Shown here in pieces: positions 1 through 6,258 of a stretch of 6,258 nt of DNA. The DNA is from Candidatus Scatomorpha merdipullorum (GTDB taxonomy: Bacteria > Bacillota > Clostridia > Oscillospirales > Oscillospiraceae): contig DVJK01000119.1 in assembly GCA_018716795.1 (NCBI GenBank), forward strand, positions 1-6,258, given 5' to 3'. Made by a program: the position numbers and the translations under genes. The notes under the pieces were generated by a model. That model worked only from the letters and a program-made list of their open reading frames with translations, searched no databases and was not told the origin of the DNA. Each line of letters starts with the position of its first letter. Position 1 is the stretch's first letter.

Positions 1-3
1 GGA

Positions 4-597
4 ATGAGCATGAAGCCCGAACGCAGGGCCCGGCGCTTTGAAATCAAGCTGACCGTCGCCGCCGCGCTGATTTTCGCCGCGACGCTGCTCGGGATGATTG
101 CAAACCCGGGACGGCCGGTTTATCCCGTCGAGGAATGCCCTTCTCTCTCCGCACACCAGGACGCGCCCCTCTATGCTGCCACGCGCGAGCTGCCGGAAAG
201 GGAAATGAAGAAGCTGGAAGAAGCCGGGCTCACCGGCGGGCGGTACGGCGTTCCCATCGCGAGATTTGGCACAACCGGCGAGCTTTCGCCGGGCGGCCCG
301 GATTTCATACTGCCGGAGCTGGCGAATAACCGCATCGAGCGCTTCTATGTTGTGGGCTCCGGAAAAATTGACCTGAGGAAGTCTTTTGACGGCGCCCTGA
401 TATGCGGCGCGTTCCAGTCCCTCGCCGCGAAAACCAGCCCGGAGAAGCCGCTCTATTTCGTGTTCTACGACCACAACGCCTACGCCGTGATCGGCGACAC
501 CGCCTACTGCGTCGCCGAGGAGTGCAATGCCGCGGCGGAATATCTGCCCGAGATGAGGATACCCCGCGACGCCGTCGTGGCCTGCATAGAGTTCTGA
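4..597 (+). CDS. Unrecognised membrane-anchored small protein
   Basis: I do not recognise a family. The 197-residue product starts with a basic stretch (K4 to K15, with R7, R8, R10, R11) followed by one hydrophobic segment at about residues 16-33, so the likely topology is a single N-terminal anchor or uncleaved signal with the remaining ~160 residues outside. That portion is soluble-looking, mixed alpha/beta in character, with five cysteines (C45, C134, C169, C174, C194). No catalytic motif is evident. Two starts are possible, at 4 and at 10; only three bases precede the first, so the ribosome binding site cannot be judged, and the frame is open to the window edge, so the gene could begin further upstream. 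It ends right at a strong terminator and converges on murF, so it is the last gene of its transcript. The reading frame is plausible and its codon use matches the neighbours. Confidence 0.75.
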   Translation: MSMKPERRARRFEIKLTVAAALIFAATLLGMIANPGRPVYPVEECPSLSAHQDAPLYAATRELPEREMKKLEEAGLTGGRYGVPIARFGTTGELSPGGPDFILPELANNRIERFYVVGSGKIDLRKSFDGALICGAFQSLAAKTSPEKPLYFVFYDHNAYAVIGDTAYCVAEECNAAAEYLPEMRIPRDAVVACIEF

Positions 598-645
598 AAA
601 ATTCAAGCGCCCCGGCCGTTTTGGCCGGGGCTTGCTTTGTTTTTT
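597..645. terminator. Bidirectional intrinsic terminator between convergent genes
   Basis: A 9-bp GC-rich perfect stem (609-617 pairing with 623-631, loop 618-622) is followed on the plus strand by a T-rich run at 636-645 (one G inside), which would end the transcript of the gene at 4-597. Read on the minus strand, the same stem gains three more pairs (632-634 with 604-606, around a 2-nt bulge) and is followed by five Ts (complement of 597-601), which would end the ddl-murF transcript. The hairpin fills the whole gap between the two stop codons, and the T-runs touch both of them. Confidence 0.88.
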
Positions 646-1973
646 CACAGCGTCAGGCCCTGCAGGGCCTCGGTTATCTTTTCAAATTCCATCGCGCGGC
701 TGGCCTTGACCAGGACTGTATCGCCCGGGCGGAGATACTTGGGCAGGGCGGAAATGAGCCCGTCGCGGCTTTCGAAGTGGACGCCGCCCATGTCGCGCGC
801 GGCCTCGCCCGCGGTGAGCAGGAGGGAGGCCGAGGCGAGCGCCTTTTCGCCGAGCTCGCGGTGCATCCGCGCGCTGTCGGGGCCGAGGTTGAGCATGTCG
901 CCGAGGATGCAGACCAGCCTCCCGGGCAGGTCGGAGGCGGAGTCGACCGCCAGCGCGGCGGAGTCCGGGTTGGAGTTATAGCAGTCGTCGACTATCGTGA
1001 GGCAGGGCGTGCGCAGCACGCGCGTGCGGTGCCCGACAGGGGCGTATTTGGCGAGGCCGGCTGCGATTTCCGCGTCGGTGAGGCCGAGCTCCATGCCCAC
1101 GGAGGCCGCGGCGAGGGCGGCGTAGACAAGGTGGCGGCCGAAGGCGGGGATTTCGGCGCGTATCCGCCGCCCGCCCCGGACGATATCAAAGCTCACGGCC
1201 CCTTCGGCGGAGACGGCGAAGCCCTCGGCGTTCACGTCGCCGCGGCCCTCGGCGCTGTACCTGAGCAGGCGCTGCCTCGCCTGCAGGGCGGCGAGCTTCG
1301 CGTCGTCGCCGTTCAGGACGACGAGGGCGTCCGGGCCCATCTCCTCAAGCAGCTCGGTCTTGGCCCTGAGCACGCCGTCGAGGTCGCGGAGGTTGTTGAG
1401 GTGCGAGCGGCCTATGAGAGTGTACACCGCTATGTCCGGCCTCGCCATGCGCCCGAGGCGCGCCATCTCGCCGAAATCGCTTATGCCGAGCTCCACGACC
1501 GCGGCCTCGGTTGAGGCGTCCAGGCGGAAGAGCGTCAGCGGCACACCGAGCTCATTGTTGAGGTTCCCCTCTGTGCGCAGGGTGATGAAGCGCTCCGAGA
1601 GGACGGCGGCGCACATCTCCTTCGTCGTTGTCTTGCCCGAGCTGCCCACGATGCCCACGACGGGGCCCGTGAAGCGCCCGCGTATCTCCCGCGCGAGCTC
1701 CGCCATGGCCCTTTGCACGTCGGGCACGACGATGACGCCGCCCCCGACGCCCTCGGGCACGCGCTCAGCGAGGCAGACGGGGCTGCCCTTTTGAAGCGCG
1801 GAGGCTATGTAATCGTGGCCGTCGGCCCGCTCGCCGCGCAGGGCGCAGAACATGAGCCCGGGCCCGGCGAGGCGGCTGTCTATGACGCCGCCGGTCACGG
1901 CCGCGCCGCCGCTCGCGCCGAAAAGCGCGCCGTTCGTGATTTTCGCTATGTCCTCAACTGTAAAACCGGTCAT
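645..1973 (-). CDS. murF: UDP-N-acetylmuramoyl-tripeptide--D-alanyl-D-alanine ligase (MurF)
   Basis: This cytoplasmic Mur ligase uses ATP to join the D-Ala-D-Ala dipeptide to UDP-MurNAc-tripeptide, completing the pentapeptide precursor of peptidoglycan. The 442-residue length is normal for the family. Visible in order: the N-terminal substrate domain with DSR (32-34) and DGH (51-53); the P-loop GSSGKTTTKE (110-119); the T-x-GNLNNELGVPLT stretch (134-147); ELGISDFGE (161-169); NGDD (221-224); the C-terminal domain start VDDCYNSNPDS (328-338 region); LGDM (358-361); and the closing VKASRAMEFEKI block (422-433). The usual HLExxGS loop reads H191-L-N-N-L-R-D, a mild departure. The start is fixed by GAGGA (1980-1984) six bases upstream, which overlaps the ddl stop codon, so translation is probably coupled to ddl. 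Its substrate dipeptide is made by that upstream gene. The identification is firm. Confidence 0.97.
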   Translation of the reverse strand: MTGFTVEDIAKITNGALFGASGGAAVTGGVIDSRLAGPGLMFCALRGERADGHDYIASALQKGSPVCLAERVPEGVGGGVIVVPDVQRAMAELAREIRGRFTGPVVGIVGSSGKTTTKEMCAAVLSERFITLRTEGNLNNELGVPLTLFRLDASTEAAVVELGISDFGEMARLGRMARPDIAVYTLIGRSHLNNLRDLDGVLRAKTELLEEMGPDALVVLNGDDAKLAALQARQRLLRYSAEGRGDVNAEGFAVSAEGAVSFDIVRGGRRIRAEIPAFGRHLVYAALAAASVGMELGLTDAEIAAGLAKYAPVGHRTRVLRTPCLTIVDDCYNSNPDSAALAVDSASDLPGRLVCILGDMLNLGPDSARMHRELGEKALASASLLLTAGEAARDMGGVHFESRDGLISALPKYLRPGDTVLVKASRAMEFEKITEALQGLTL

Positions 1974-1982
1974 TCGTATTCC

Positions 1983-3011
1983 TCATTCCTGCTCAAAAGC
2001 GAGCTCGATTATCCTTTCGCAGAGCCTCTCATAGCTCATGCCCGCCGCGGCGGCCTCCTGCGGGGCGAGGCTGGTGGGCGTCATGCCGGGCAGGGTGTTT
2101 ATCTCGAGAAACTGGAATTCCTCGCCGTCAAATATGAAGTCCGCCCTCGCCAGGGAGCGCAGGCCGAGCGCGCGGTACACCGCGAGCGCCGCGGCGGCGA
2201 GCCGCTCCTCCGCACCGGGCGGCAGCGGCGCGGGCGTGACCTCCCGGGCCGCGCCGGGCTGATACTTGCTGCGGTAGTCGTAAAAGCCCTCGCCGGGGCA
2301 TATCTCTATGCCGGGCAGGGCCTTGCCGCCCAGGATGGAGATTTGAATCTCCCGCCCGGCTATGTATTCCTCAACAAGCACGCCGGAGGCGCCGCGCATC
2401 GCGCGCTCCACCGCGCCGGGCAGGGCGGCGGCCTCGCGCACAATCTCGACGCCGAGGCTCGAGCCGGAGTCGACGGGCTTCACCACGCAGGGCGGGCCGG
2501 GCAGGCCGGGCCCGGGCGTCCCGCCGCGCGGGATATAGACGCCCTCCGGCGTCCTGACGCCCACGGAGCGCGCGACGAGCTTCGTAAGGCGCTTATCCAT
2601 CGCGACGGCGCTTCCGAGGTACGGGCTTCCGGTGCAGCGTATGCCGAGCAGGTCGAAGGCCGCGCGGACGCGCCCGTCCTCGCCGCAGCTGCCGTGCAGC
2701 GCGAGGAAGACGAGGTCCGCCGCCAGGCAGAGCTCGAGCGCCCTTTCGCCGAAAAGGCTTCCGGAGCGGAGCTTCCGCGCCCTCGCGACCGCCTCGAGCT
2801 CCGGCTCGGCCGGCGCGACGCCGGCCTCGGGCGGCAGGGGCAAATCGAAGGCGCCGTCGAGCGGGCCGTCATAGCCCTCGAGGCCAAAGTACATATCCAT
2901 GAGCGCCGCGCGGTGTCCGAGCGACCTCAGCGCGGCGGCTATCCGGCGTCCGCCGGAGATTGATACGTTACGCTCCGGCGAGAGACCGCCGCAGAGCACG
3001 ACTATGTCCAT
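1983..3011 (-). CDS. ddl: D-alanine--D-alanine ligase (Ddl)
   Basis: An ATP-grasp enzyme of the cytoplasm that condenses two D-alanines; the dipeptide is the substrate of the next gene, murF. The 342-residue product shows the family signature in order: the N-terminal GG-x-SPER with E13; HGSCGEDG (106-113); MDK (138-140); KPVDSGSSLGV (178-188); EEYI (214-217); the loop YDYRSKY (244-250); RADF (289-292); and the metal-binding LEINTLPGMT (302-311, with E303 and N305). The Y-D-Y-x-x-K-Y loop is the form seen in D-Ala-D-Ala enzymes rather than in VanA-type D-lactate ligases, so nothing here suggests vancomycin resistance. The frame stays open upstream to 3986, but the true start is the ATG at 3011: the protein begins with the typical MDIVVLCGG, a perfect AGGAGG lies six bases before it, and the extension would run antisense through the exonuclease gene. 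The confident calls are the function and the start. Confidence 0.97.
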   Translation of the reverse strand: MDIVVLCGGLSPERNVSISGGRRIAAALRSLGHRAALMDMYFGLEGYDGPLDGAFDLPLPPEAGVAPAEPELEAVARARKLRSGSLFGERALELCLAADLVFLALHGSCGEDGRVRAAFDLLGIRCTGSPYLGSAVAMDKRLTKLVARSVGVRTPEGVYIPRGGTPGPGLPGPPCVVKPVDSGSSLGVEIVREAAALPGAVERAMRGASGVLVEEYIAGREIQISILGGKALPGIEICPGEGFYDYRSKYQPGAAREVTPAPLPPGAEERLAAAALAVYRALGLRSLARADFIFDGEEFQFLEINTLPGMTPTSLAPQEAAAAGMSYERLCERIIELAFEQE

Positions 3012-3017
3012 AGCGCG

Positions 3018-3023
3018 CCTCCT
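3018..3023 (-). promoter_or_regulatory. Ribosome binding site of ddl (decides the start)
   Basis: On the minus strand this is a consensus AGGAGG, six bases from the ATG at 3011. It settles the start of ddl against the much longer open frame that continues upstream. Confidence 0.9.
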
Positions 3024-3037
3024 CTCCCGGCCATTAT

Positions 3038-3066
3038 ATGATAGCACAGCCGGGGCGTGATTGCAA
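3038..3066 (-). promoter_or_regulatory. Promoter of ddl-murF
   Basis: On the minus strand there is a -35 TTGCAA (3061-3066), a 17-base spacer, and a -10 TATCAT (3038-3043) preceded by TGC, giving an extended -10. A consensus TATAAT overlaps it at 3033-3038 but has no matching -35 at the right distance, so the first pairing is preferred. Transcription would start near 3031, leaving a leader of about 20 nt that just holds the ribosome binding site. Inferred from consensus matching only. Confidence 0.7.
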
Positions 3067-3078
3067 AGCCTTGCAAAA
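3061..3078. repeat. Tandem TTGCAA palindromes, 10 bp apart
   Basis: TTGCAAAG (3061-3068) and TTGCAAAA (3071-3078) form a near-perfect direct repeat with a 10-bp period, and each core TTGCAA is its own reverse complement. The first copy is also the -35 of the ddl promoter; the second lies between the two divergent promoters. Same-face spacing could suit a regulator, but a chance AT-rich pair cannot be excluded. Confidence 0.5.
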
Positions 3079-3082
3079 GTAA

Positions 3083-3111
3083 TTGCCTTGTCCGTAACAG
3101 TGTGGTATAAT
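3083..3111 (+). promoter_or_regulatory. Promoter of the exonuclease-trkA-trkH unit
   Basis: A -35 TTGCCT (3083-3088, four of six matches) lies exactly 17 bases before a perfect -10 TATAAT (3106-3111). The bases TGG just before it make an extended -10. Transcription should begin near 3118, giving a leader of about 30 nt before the ATG at 3150. This looks like a good housekeeping-sigma promoter. Confidence 0.85.
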
Positions 3112-3149
3112 CCCCTTTGAACGTGTTGGAAAAAGGGGACGGTTGACCG

Positions 3150-4121
3150 ATGAACTATGTAGTGGTGGATTTGGAGTGGAATCAGGCCATGAGCTCCAAG
3201 TCCTCCGTTTTCAACAAGCTGCCCATTCATCTGCGCGGCGAGATTATCCAGATAGGCGCGGTTAAGCTCAATGAGGACATGACGCCCGGAGAGGAATTCC
3301 AGATAGACGTCAAGCCCGTATACTTCAAGCGCATGCACTACAAGGTCAAGAAGCTCACCGGCTTCGACAAGGAACGCCTCTCGCACGGCGTGCCCTTCCG
3401 GGAGGCCTTCAGGCAGCTCCGCGAGTGGTGCGGCGAGGACGTGAGCTTCATCACCTGGGGTTACGACGACCAGGGCATCATGGAGCAGAACATCATCATT
3501 CACGACCTGGACTGGGACTGGATAGCCGGATGGATAAACCTCCAGCTCATATATAACCTCCAGACCGGCGGCGACAAGAACCAGAAGAGCCTCGGCACGG
3601 CCATGGAGCACTTCGGCATAGAGCAGACTCGCGTCGCGCACGACGCGCTCGGCGACGCGTACAATACGGCCCTCGTCTGCTCGCGGCTCGACATGGCCCG
3701 CGGCCTCGCGGACTATGACTCCGCGCCCGAGATACTGGCCCGGCGCATGCCCAAGGCCCCGCGGCGGGAGAGCGACGGGCCCGAGCCCATCGCCCACGCG
3801 GCCTTCCAGGGCTACGCCTCCAAGGGCGACGCCTTTGCGGACAAGGCCCTTTCGGAGCCGCGCTGCCCCATATGCGGCGGGCCGCTCGGCTTCACGAAGT
3901 GGGTGAACCAGGGCGACCACCGCTACATGAACCTCGCCGAGTGCCAGGCCGACGGCAAGCTCCTTCTTCGCATACGCTTCAAGCACCAGAGCGACGGCAG
4001 CTATTCCGCCGCCTGCCTCGCCTATAACGCAGACGAGGCCATGCAGGAGTATTACGCCGCCAAGGCCGCGCAGCCGCGCAGCCGCGCCCGCAGAAGGCGC
4101 AAGAAGAAAACCGCAGTCTGA
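3150..4121 (+). CDS. DEDDh-family 3'-5' exonuclease with cysteine-containing C-terminal domain and basic tail
   Basis: The N-terminal ~185 residues are a DnaQ-like exonuclease fold that removes nucleotides from 3' ends using two metal ions. The DEDDh residues are visible: D7 and E9 (VDLEW), the second motif TWGYDD (D107, or D106), and H164 with D169 (AHDALGD). The TWG-x-x-D form of motif II resembles the ERI1/KapD group, whose characterised members favour RNA, so RNA is a possible substrate; this is inference. A proline- and charge-rich linker (about 190-235) leads to a C-terminal region with CPIC (C239, C242), then C265 and C289, which could bind zinc although the fourth ligand is uncertain. 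The last residues (310-320) are almost all Arg and Lys, suggesting nucleic-acid contact. At 323 residues it is well longer than a lone exonuclease domain. AAGGGG at 3133-3138 is the likely, slightly distant, ribosome binding site. It leads a probable operon with trkA 50 bp downstream; no functional link is obvious. Confidence 0.88.
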   Translation: MNYVVVDLEWNQAMSSKSSVFNKLPIHLRGEIIQIGAVKLNEDMTPGEEFQIDVKPVYFKRMHYKVKKLTGFDKERLSHGVPFREAFRQLREWCGEDVSFITWGYDDQGIMEQNIIIHDLDWDWIAGWINLQLIYNLQTGGDKNQKSLGTAMEHFGIEQTRVAHDALGDAYNTALVCSRLDMARGLADYDSAPEILARRMPKAPRRESDGPEPIAHAAFQGYASKGDAFADKALSEPRCPICGGPLGFTKWVNQGDHRYMNLAECQADGKLLLRIRFKHQSDGSYSAACLAYNADEAMQEYYAAKAAQPRSRARRRRKKKTAV

Positions 4122-4171
4122 GCGGGCATGAATCCGACAAATAAGTCAAAATAGAGCGGGAGAAATATCTG

Positions 4172-5530
4172 ATGAACATAGTGCTTGTAGGCGCGGGACG
4201 CATGGGCGGAGAGATTGCCATACGCCTTGCCGACGAGGGACACGATATCACGGTTGTGGACAGCGACGCCGAGCGGCTTGAGCAGATTGCCAACACCGTC
4301 GATGCCATGACGCTGCTCGGAAACGGCGCGGATTACTCCGTGCTCAGCGAGGCCGGCGTTGCCGACGCTGACCTGCTGATTGCCGTTACCAACGAGGACG
4401 CGGTCAATATGCTCTGCTGCCTCTCCGGCAAGAAGCTCGGCGTCAAGAACACCGTCGCGCGCGTACGCACGATGGAGTATTTCCAGCAGATGGTCTTCCT
4501 CAAGGACGAGCTGGGCCTCTCGCTGGTGCTCAATCCCGAGCAGGCCGCGGCGGCGGAGATTTCCCGCATACTGCGCTTCCCCTCGGCCGCCAAGGTCGAC
4601 TCCTTCGCCAAGGGCCGCGCCGAAATGGTTGAGCACACCGTCGAGGCCGGAAGCCCTCTCTGCTCCCTGCGGCTGGACCGGCTGCGCTCAAAGCACGGCG
4701 GCATCCTCATTGCCGTGGTCGAGAGGGGAGAGGACGTCTTCATCCCGCGCGGCGACTTCGTGCTCCAGGAGGGCGACGCCATCCACGTCGTCGGCTCGCC
4801 GAACGCGATAAGCGGCTTCTTCAAGGGCATAGGCTGCTATAAGCGCTCCGTGCGCGACGTCATGCTGCTCGGCGGCGGGCGCATCTCGCTCTACCTCGGC
4901 GCCTATCTCATGGGTGCGGGTATCCGCGTCAAGATTATGGAGCGCGACGAGCAGCACTGCGAGACGATAAAGGAGATACTGCCCAAGGCCGAGGTCCTGC
5001 TCGGCGACGGCACGGACCCAAAGGTGCTCGTCGAGGAGGGCATCCGCAGCGCGGACGCCTTCGTCGCACTCACGGGCAGCGACCAGAACAACATCATCAC
5101 CAGCATGTTCGCCCAGCGCGAGGGCGTGGGCAAGGTCATTGTCAAGGTCAACGAGGACGCCTTCCGCATAATGGCCGGCTCCCAGAAGCTCGACAGCTTT
5201 GTCCTGCCCAAGAACGCCGCGGCGGAGATTGTCGTGAGCTATGTCCGCGCCATGCAGCACTCCATAAACACCGTCGGCATAGAATCCCTGCACGACATCG
5301 CCTACGGCAAGGCCGAGGTGCTGGAGTTCTCGATAAACGGCGACGCGCCGAACCTGGGCGTGCCCATAAAGGAGCTCGACATCCGCCGCGACACCCTGAT
5401 TGCCGCCATCATCCGCAACAACCAGTGCATAATCCCCGGCGGCAGCGACACGATGGAGAAGAACGACACCGTCATCGCCGTGACTACCAAGTTCGGCATG
5501 AAGGGCTTTGCGGACATATTTGAGGACTGA
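4172..5530 (+). CDS. trkA: Trk potassium uptake system, NAD(H)-binding regulatory subunit TrkA
   Basis: TrkA is a cytoplasmic protein that assembles beneath the TrkH channel and gates K+ uptake in response to bound nucleotides. The 452-residue product has the full duplicated layout RCK_N-RCK_C-RCK_N-RCK_C, which separates it from the single-RCK KtrA (about 220 residues). The first Rossmann unit has G7-A-G9-R-M-G12, an acidic D30 at the end of the second strand and the LLGNGAD stretch (48-54); its RCK_C part is about 145-215. The second unit has GGG-R-I-S (234-239), E257, and GDGTD (278-282), with RCK_C about 370-450. S239 replaces the third glycine of the motif, so the second site may bind nucleotide differently. 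The start has GGGAGA (4158-4163) eight bases upstream. No promoter or terminator is visible in the 50-bp gap before it, so it is probably co-transcribed with the exonuclease gene, and trkH follows after 2 bp. Confidence 0.96.
   Translation: MNIVLVGAGRMGGEIAIRLADEGHDITVVDSDAERLEQIANTVDAMTLLGNGADYSVLSEAGVADADLLIAVTNEDAVNMLCCLSGKKLGVKNTVARVRTMEYFQQMVFLKDELGLSLVLNPEQAAAAEISRILRFPSAAKVDSFAKGRAEMVEHTVEAGSPLCSLRLDRLRSKHGGILIAVVERGEDVFIPRGDFVLQEGDAIHVVGSPNAISGFFKGIGCYKRSVRDVMLLGGGRISLYLGAYLMGAGIRVKIMERDEQHCETIKEILPKAEVLLGDGTDPKVLVEEGIRSADAFVALTGSDQNNIITSMFAQREGVGKVIVKVNEDAFRIMAGSQKLDSFVLPKNAAAEIVVSYVRAMQHSINTVGIESLHDIAYGKAEVLEFSINGDAPNLGVPIKELDIRRDTLIAAIIRNNQCIIPGGSDTMEKNDTVIAVTTKFGMKGFADIFED
5522..5526 (+). 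promoter_or_regulatory. Ribosome binding site of trkH inside the end of trkA
   Basis: GAGGA lies within the last codons of trkA, six bases before the trkH ATG at 5533, and only two bases separate the trkA stop from that ATG. This sets the trkH start and implies translational coupling of the two subunits. Confidence 0.85.
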
Positions 5531-5532
5531 GC

Positions 5533-6258
5533 ATGAACTATCCGATTATCGCCAGGATTCTCGGCCGCGTCATGATTCTCGAGGCCGTGATGATGCTGCC
5601 GTGCATGATAACGGCGCTCTGCTACGGCGAGAGCATGCTCTGGTATGCGGAGACCGCGGCGGTCGCCGCCGTGCTCGCGGCGCTTCTGAACCTGCCCAAG
5701 GTCAGGCACCACGACTTTTACGCGCGCGAGGGCTTTGTCTCCGTCGCGCTGGCCTGGGTGCTCATGAGCGCGGTGGGCGCGCTGCCCTTCGTCTTCTCCG
5801 GCGAGGAGCCGAGCTATACCGACGCCTTTTTTGAGATTGTCTCCGGCTTCACCACCACCGGCTCCACCATACTGACGGATATTGAGGCCATGAGCAAGGG
5901 CCTGCTTTTGTGGCGCAGCCTCTCGCACTGGATTGGCGGCATGGGCGTCCTCGTGTTCATCATGGCCGTCCTGCCCATGAGCGAGGACCGCAGCATGTAT
6001 ATCATGCGCGCCGAGGTGCCCGGCACCAGCTTCGGCAAGCTCGTGCCCCGAATCCGCACCTCCAGCGCGATAACCTACCTAATCTACATCGTGCTGACCG
6101 TCGTCCTCATAATCCTGCTCTGCGCGGGCGGGATGCCCTTCTTCGATTCCGTCAACCACGCCATGGCCACCGCCGGCACGGGCGGCTTCTCGGTCAAGAC
6201 GCTCTCGATAGGCTTCTATGACAGCGTGTACATAGACGTGGTGGTCAGCATTTTCATG
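5533..6258 (+). CDS. trkH: Trk potassium uptake system, channel subunit TrkH (3' end outside the window)
   Basis: This is the membrane subunit that carries K+ across the cytoplasmic membrane; it works with TrkA encoded just upstream. The first 242 residues are present and open to the window edge, about half of the usual ~480. Hydrophobic segments lie near residues 12-30, 37-54, 68-89, 130-148 and 180-199. Two of the four selectivity-filter loops are visible: SGFTTTGST (104-112) after the first pore helix and TAGTGGFS (213-220) after the second, both with the essential glycine. The block WRSLSHWIGGMG (127-138) is a TrkH/KtrB hallmark. The partner TrkA with doubled RCK domains supports Trk rather than Ktr. 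The ATG at 5533 is chosen because of the GAGGA six bases before it. The sequence shows no defect; it is cut by the window only. Confidence 0.95.
   Translation, partial: MNYPIIARILGRVMILEAVMMLPCMITALCYGESMLWYAETAAVAAVLAALLNLPKVRHHDFYAREGFVSVALAWVLMSAVGALPFVFSGEEPSYTDAFFEIVSGFTTTGSTILTDIEAMSKGLLLWRSLSHWIGGMGVLVFIMAVLPMSEDRSMYIMRAEVPGTSFGKLVPRIRTSSAITYLIYIVLTVVLIILLCAGGMPFFDSVNHAMATAGTGGFSVKTLSIGFYDSVYIDVVVSIFM

Noticed and set aside
402..1514. Long plus-strand open frame (370 codons) mostly antisense to murF
   Set aside because: GC-rich shadow frame: low-complexity Ala/Gly/Arg/Glu composition, no domain, and it crosses the bidirectional terminator and the real stop of the first gene.
1713..2963. 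Long plus-strand open frame (416 codons) antisense to murF and ddl
   Set aside because: Composition typical of the complement of a GC-rich gene, no recognisable motif or ribosome binding site, and both genes opposite are unmistakable.
1983..3011. Possible vancomycin-resistance type (D-Ala-D-Lac) ligase
   Set aside because: The YDYRSKY loop is that of ordinary D-Ala-D-Ala ligases, and no vanH, vanX or regulator genes lie beside it; the neighbour is murF.
3033..3038. Perfect TATAAT on the minus strand as the main ddl -10
   Set aside because: No acceptable -35 lies 16-18 bases upstream of it, whereas the overlapping TATCAT has an extended -10 and a TTGCAA at exactly 17 bases. It may still act as a secondary start.
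3012..3986. Upstream extension of the ddl reading frame on the minus strand (325 extra codons)
   Set aside because: It lies antisense to the well-supported exonuclease gene, lacks any domain, and the ATG at 3011 has a perfect ribosome binding site and the typical Ddl N-terminus.
4128..4154. Possible 8-codon leader peptide in the gap between the exonuclease gene and trkA
   Set aside because: The GAGCGGG before it sits one base from the ATG, too close to act as a ribosome binding site, and no attenuator hairpin follows.
4688..5293. Minus-strand open frames inside trkA (also 4052-4636 and 5302-5928)
   Set aside because: All are mirror frames of trkA/trkH coding DNA with no domain content or start signals.

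Overview
The window reads as ordinary chromosomal housekeeping DNA from a GC-rich member of the Bacillota, most likely a Clostridia gut-type lineage of the Oscillospiraceae kind. The basis for that placement is the strong AGGAGG/GAGGA ribosome binding sites, the two-domain TrkA next to TrkH, the ddl-murF pair, and the protein style. It is inference from sequence feel, not from a search. The coding DNA is GC-rich, yet isoleucine is often encoded by ATA, which is a usable lineage clue.

Layout. (1) 4-597, plus strand: a small unrecognised protein with one N-terminal membrane segment. (2) 597-645: a strong hairpin with T-runs on both sides, which closes this gene and the convergent operon that meets it. 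(3) 645-3011, minus strand: ddl followed by murF, 9 bp apart. They encode the two consecutive cytoplasmic steps that make D-Ala-D-Ala and attach it to the UDP-MurNAc-tripeptide. (4) 3012-3149: a compact divergent promoter region with a recognisable promoter in each direction and two tandem TTGCAA palindromes between and within them. (5) 3150-6258, plus strand: a DEDDh-type 3'-5' exonuclease with an extra cysteine-containing C-terminal domain and a very basic tail, then trkA and the first half of trkH, which runs off the window end. trkA and trkH form a potassium uptake system: TrkA is the NAD(H)-binding regulatory ring and TrkH the membrane channel subunit.

The genes fall into three transcription units: orf1 (promoter outside the window), ddl-murF, and exonuclease-trkA-trkH. 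Start codons of ddl, murF and trkH are each fixed by a good Shine-Dalgarno sequence 6 nt upstream, and murF and trkH appear translationally coupled to the gene before them. No RNA genes, mobile elements, CRISPR arrays or sizeable repeats were seen, and no stretch over 300 bases lacks a gene. I found no convincing undescribed system here. The points most worth a second look are the unknown membrane-anchored protein, the C-terminal extension of the exonuclease, and the divergent promoter region.
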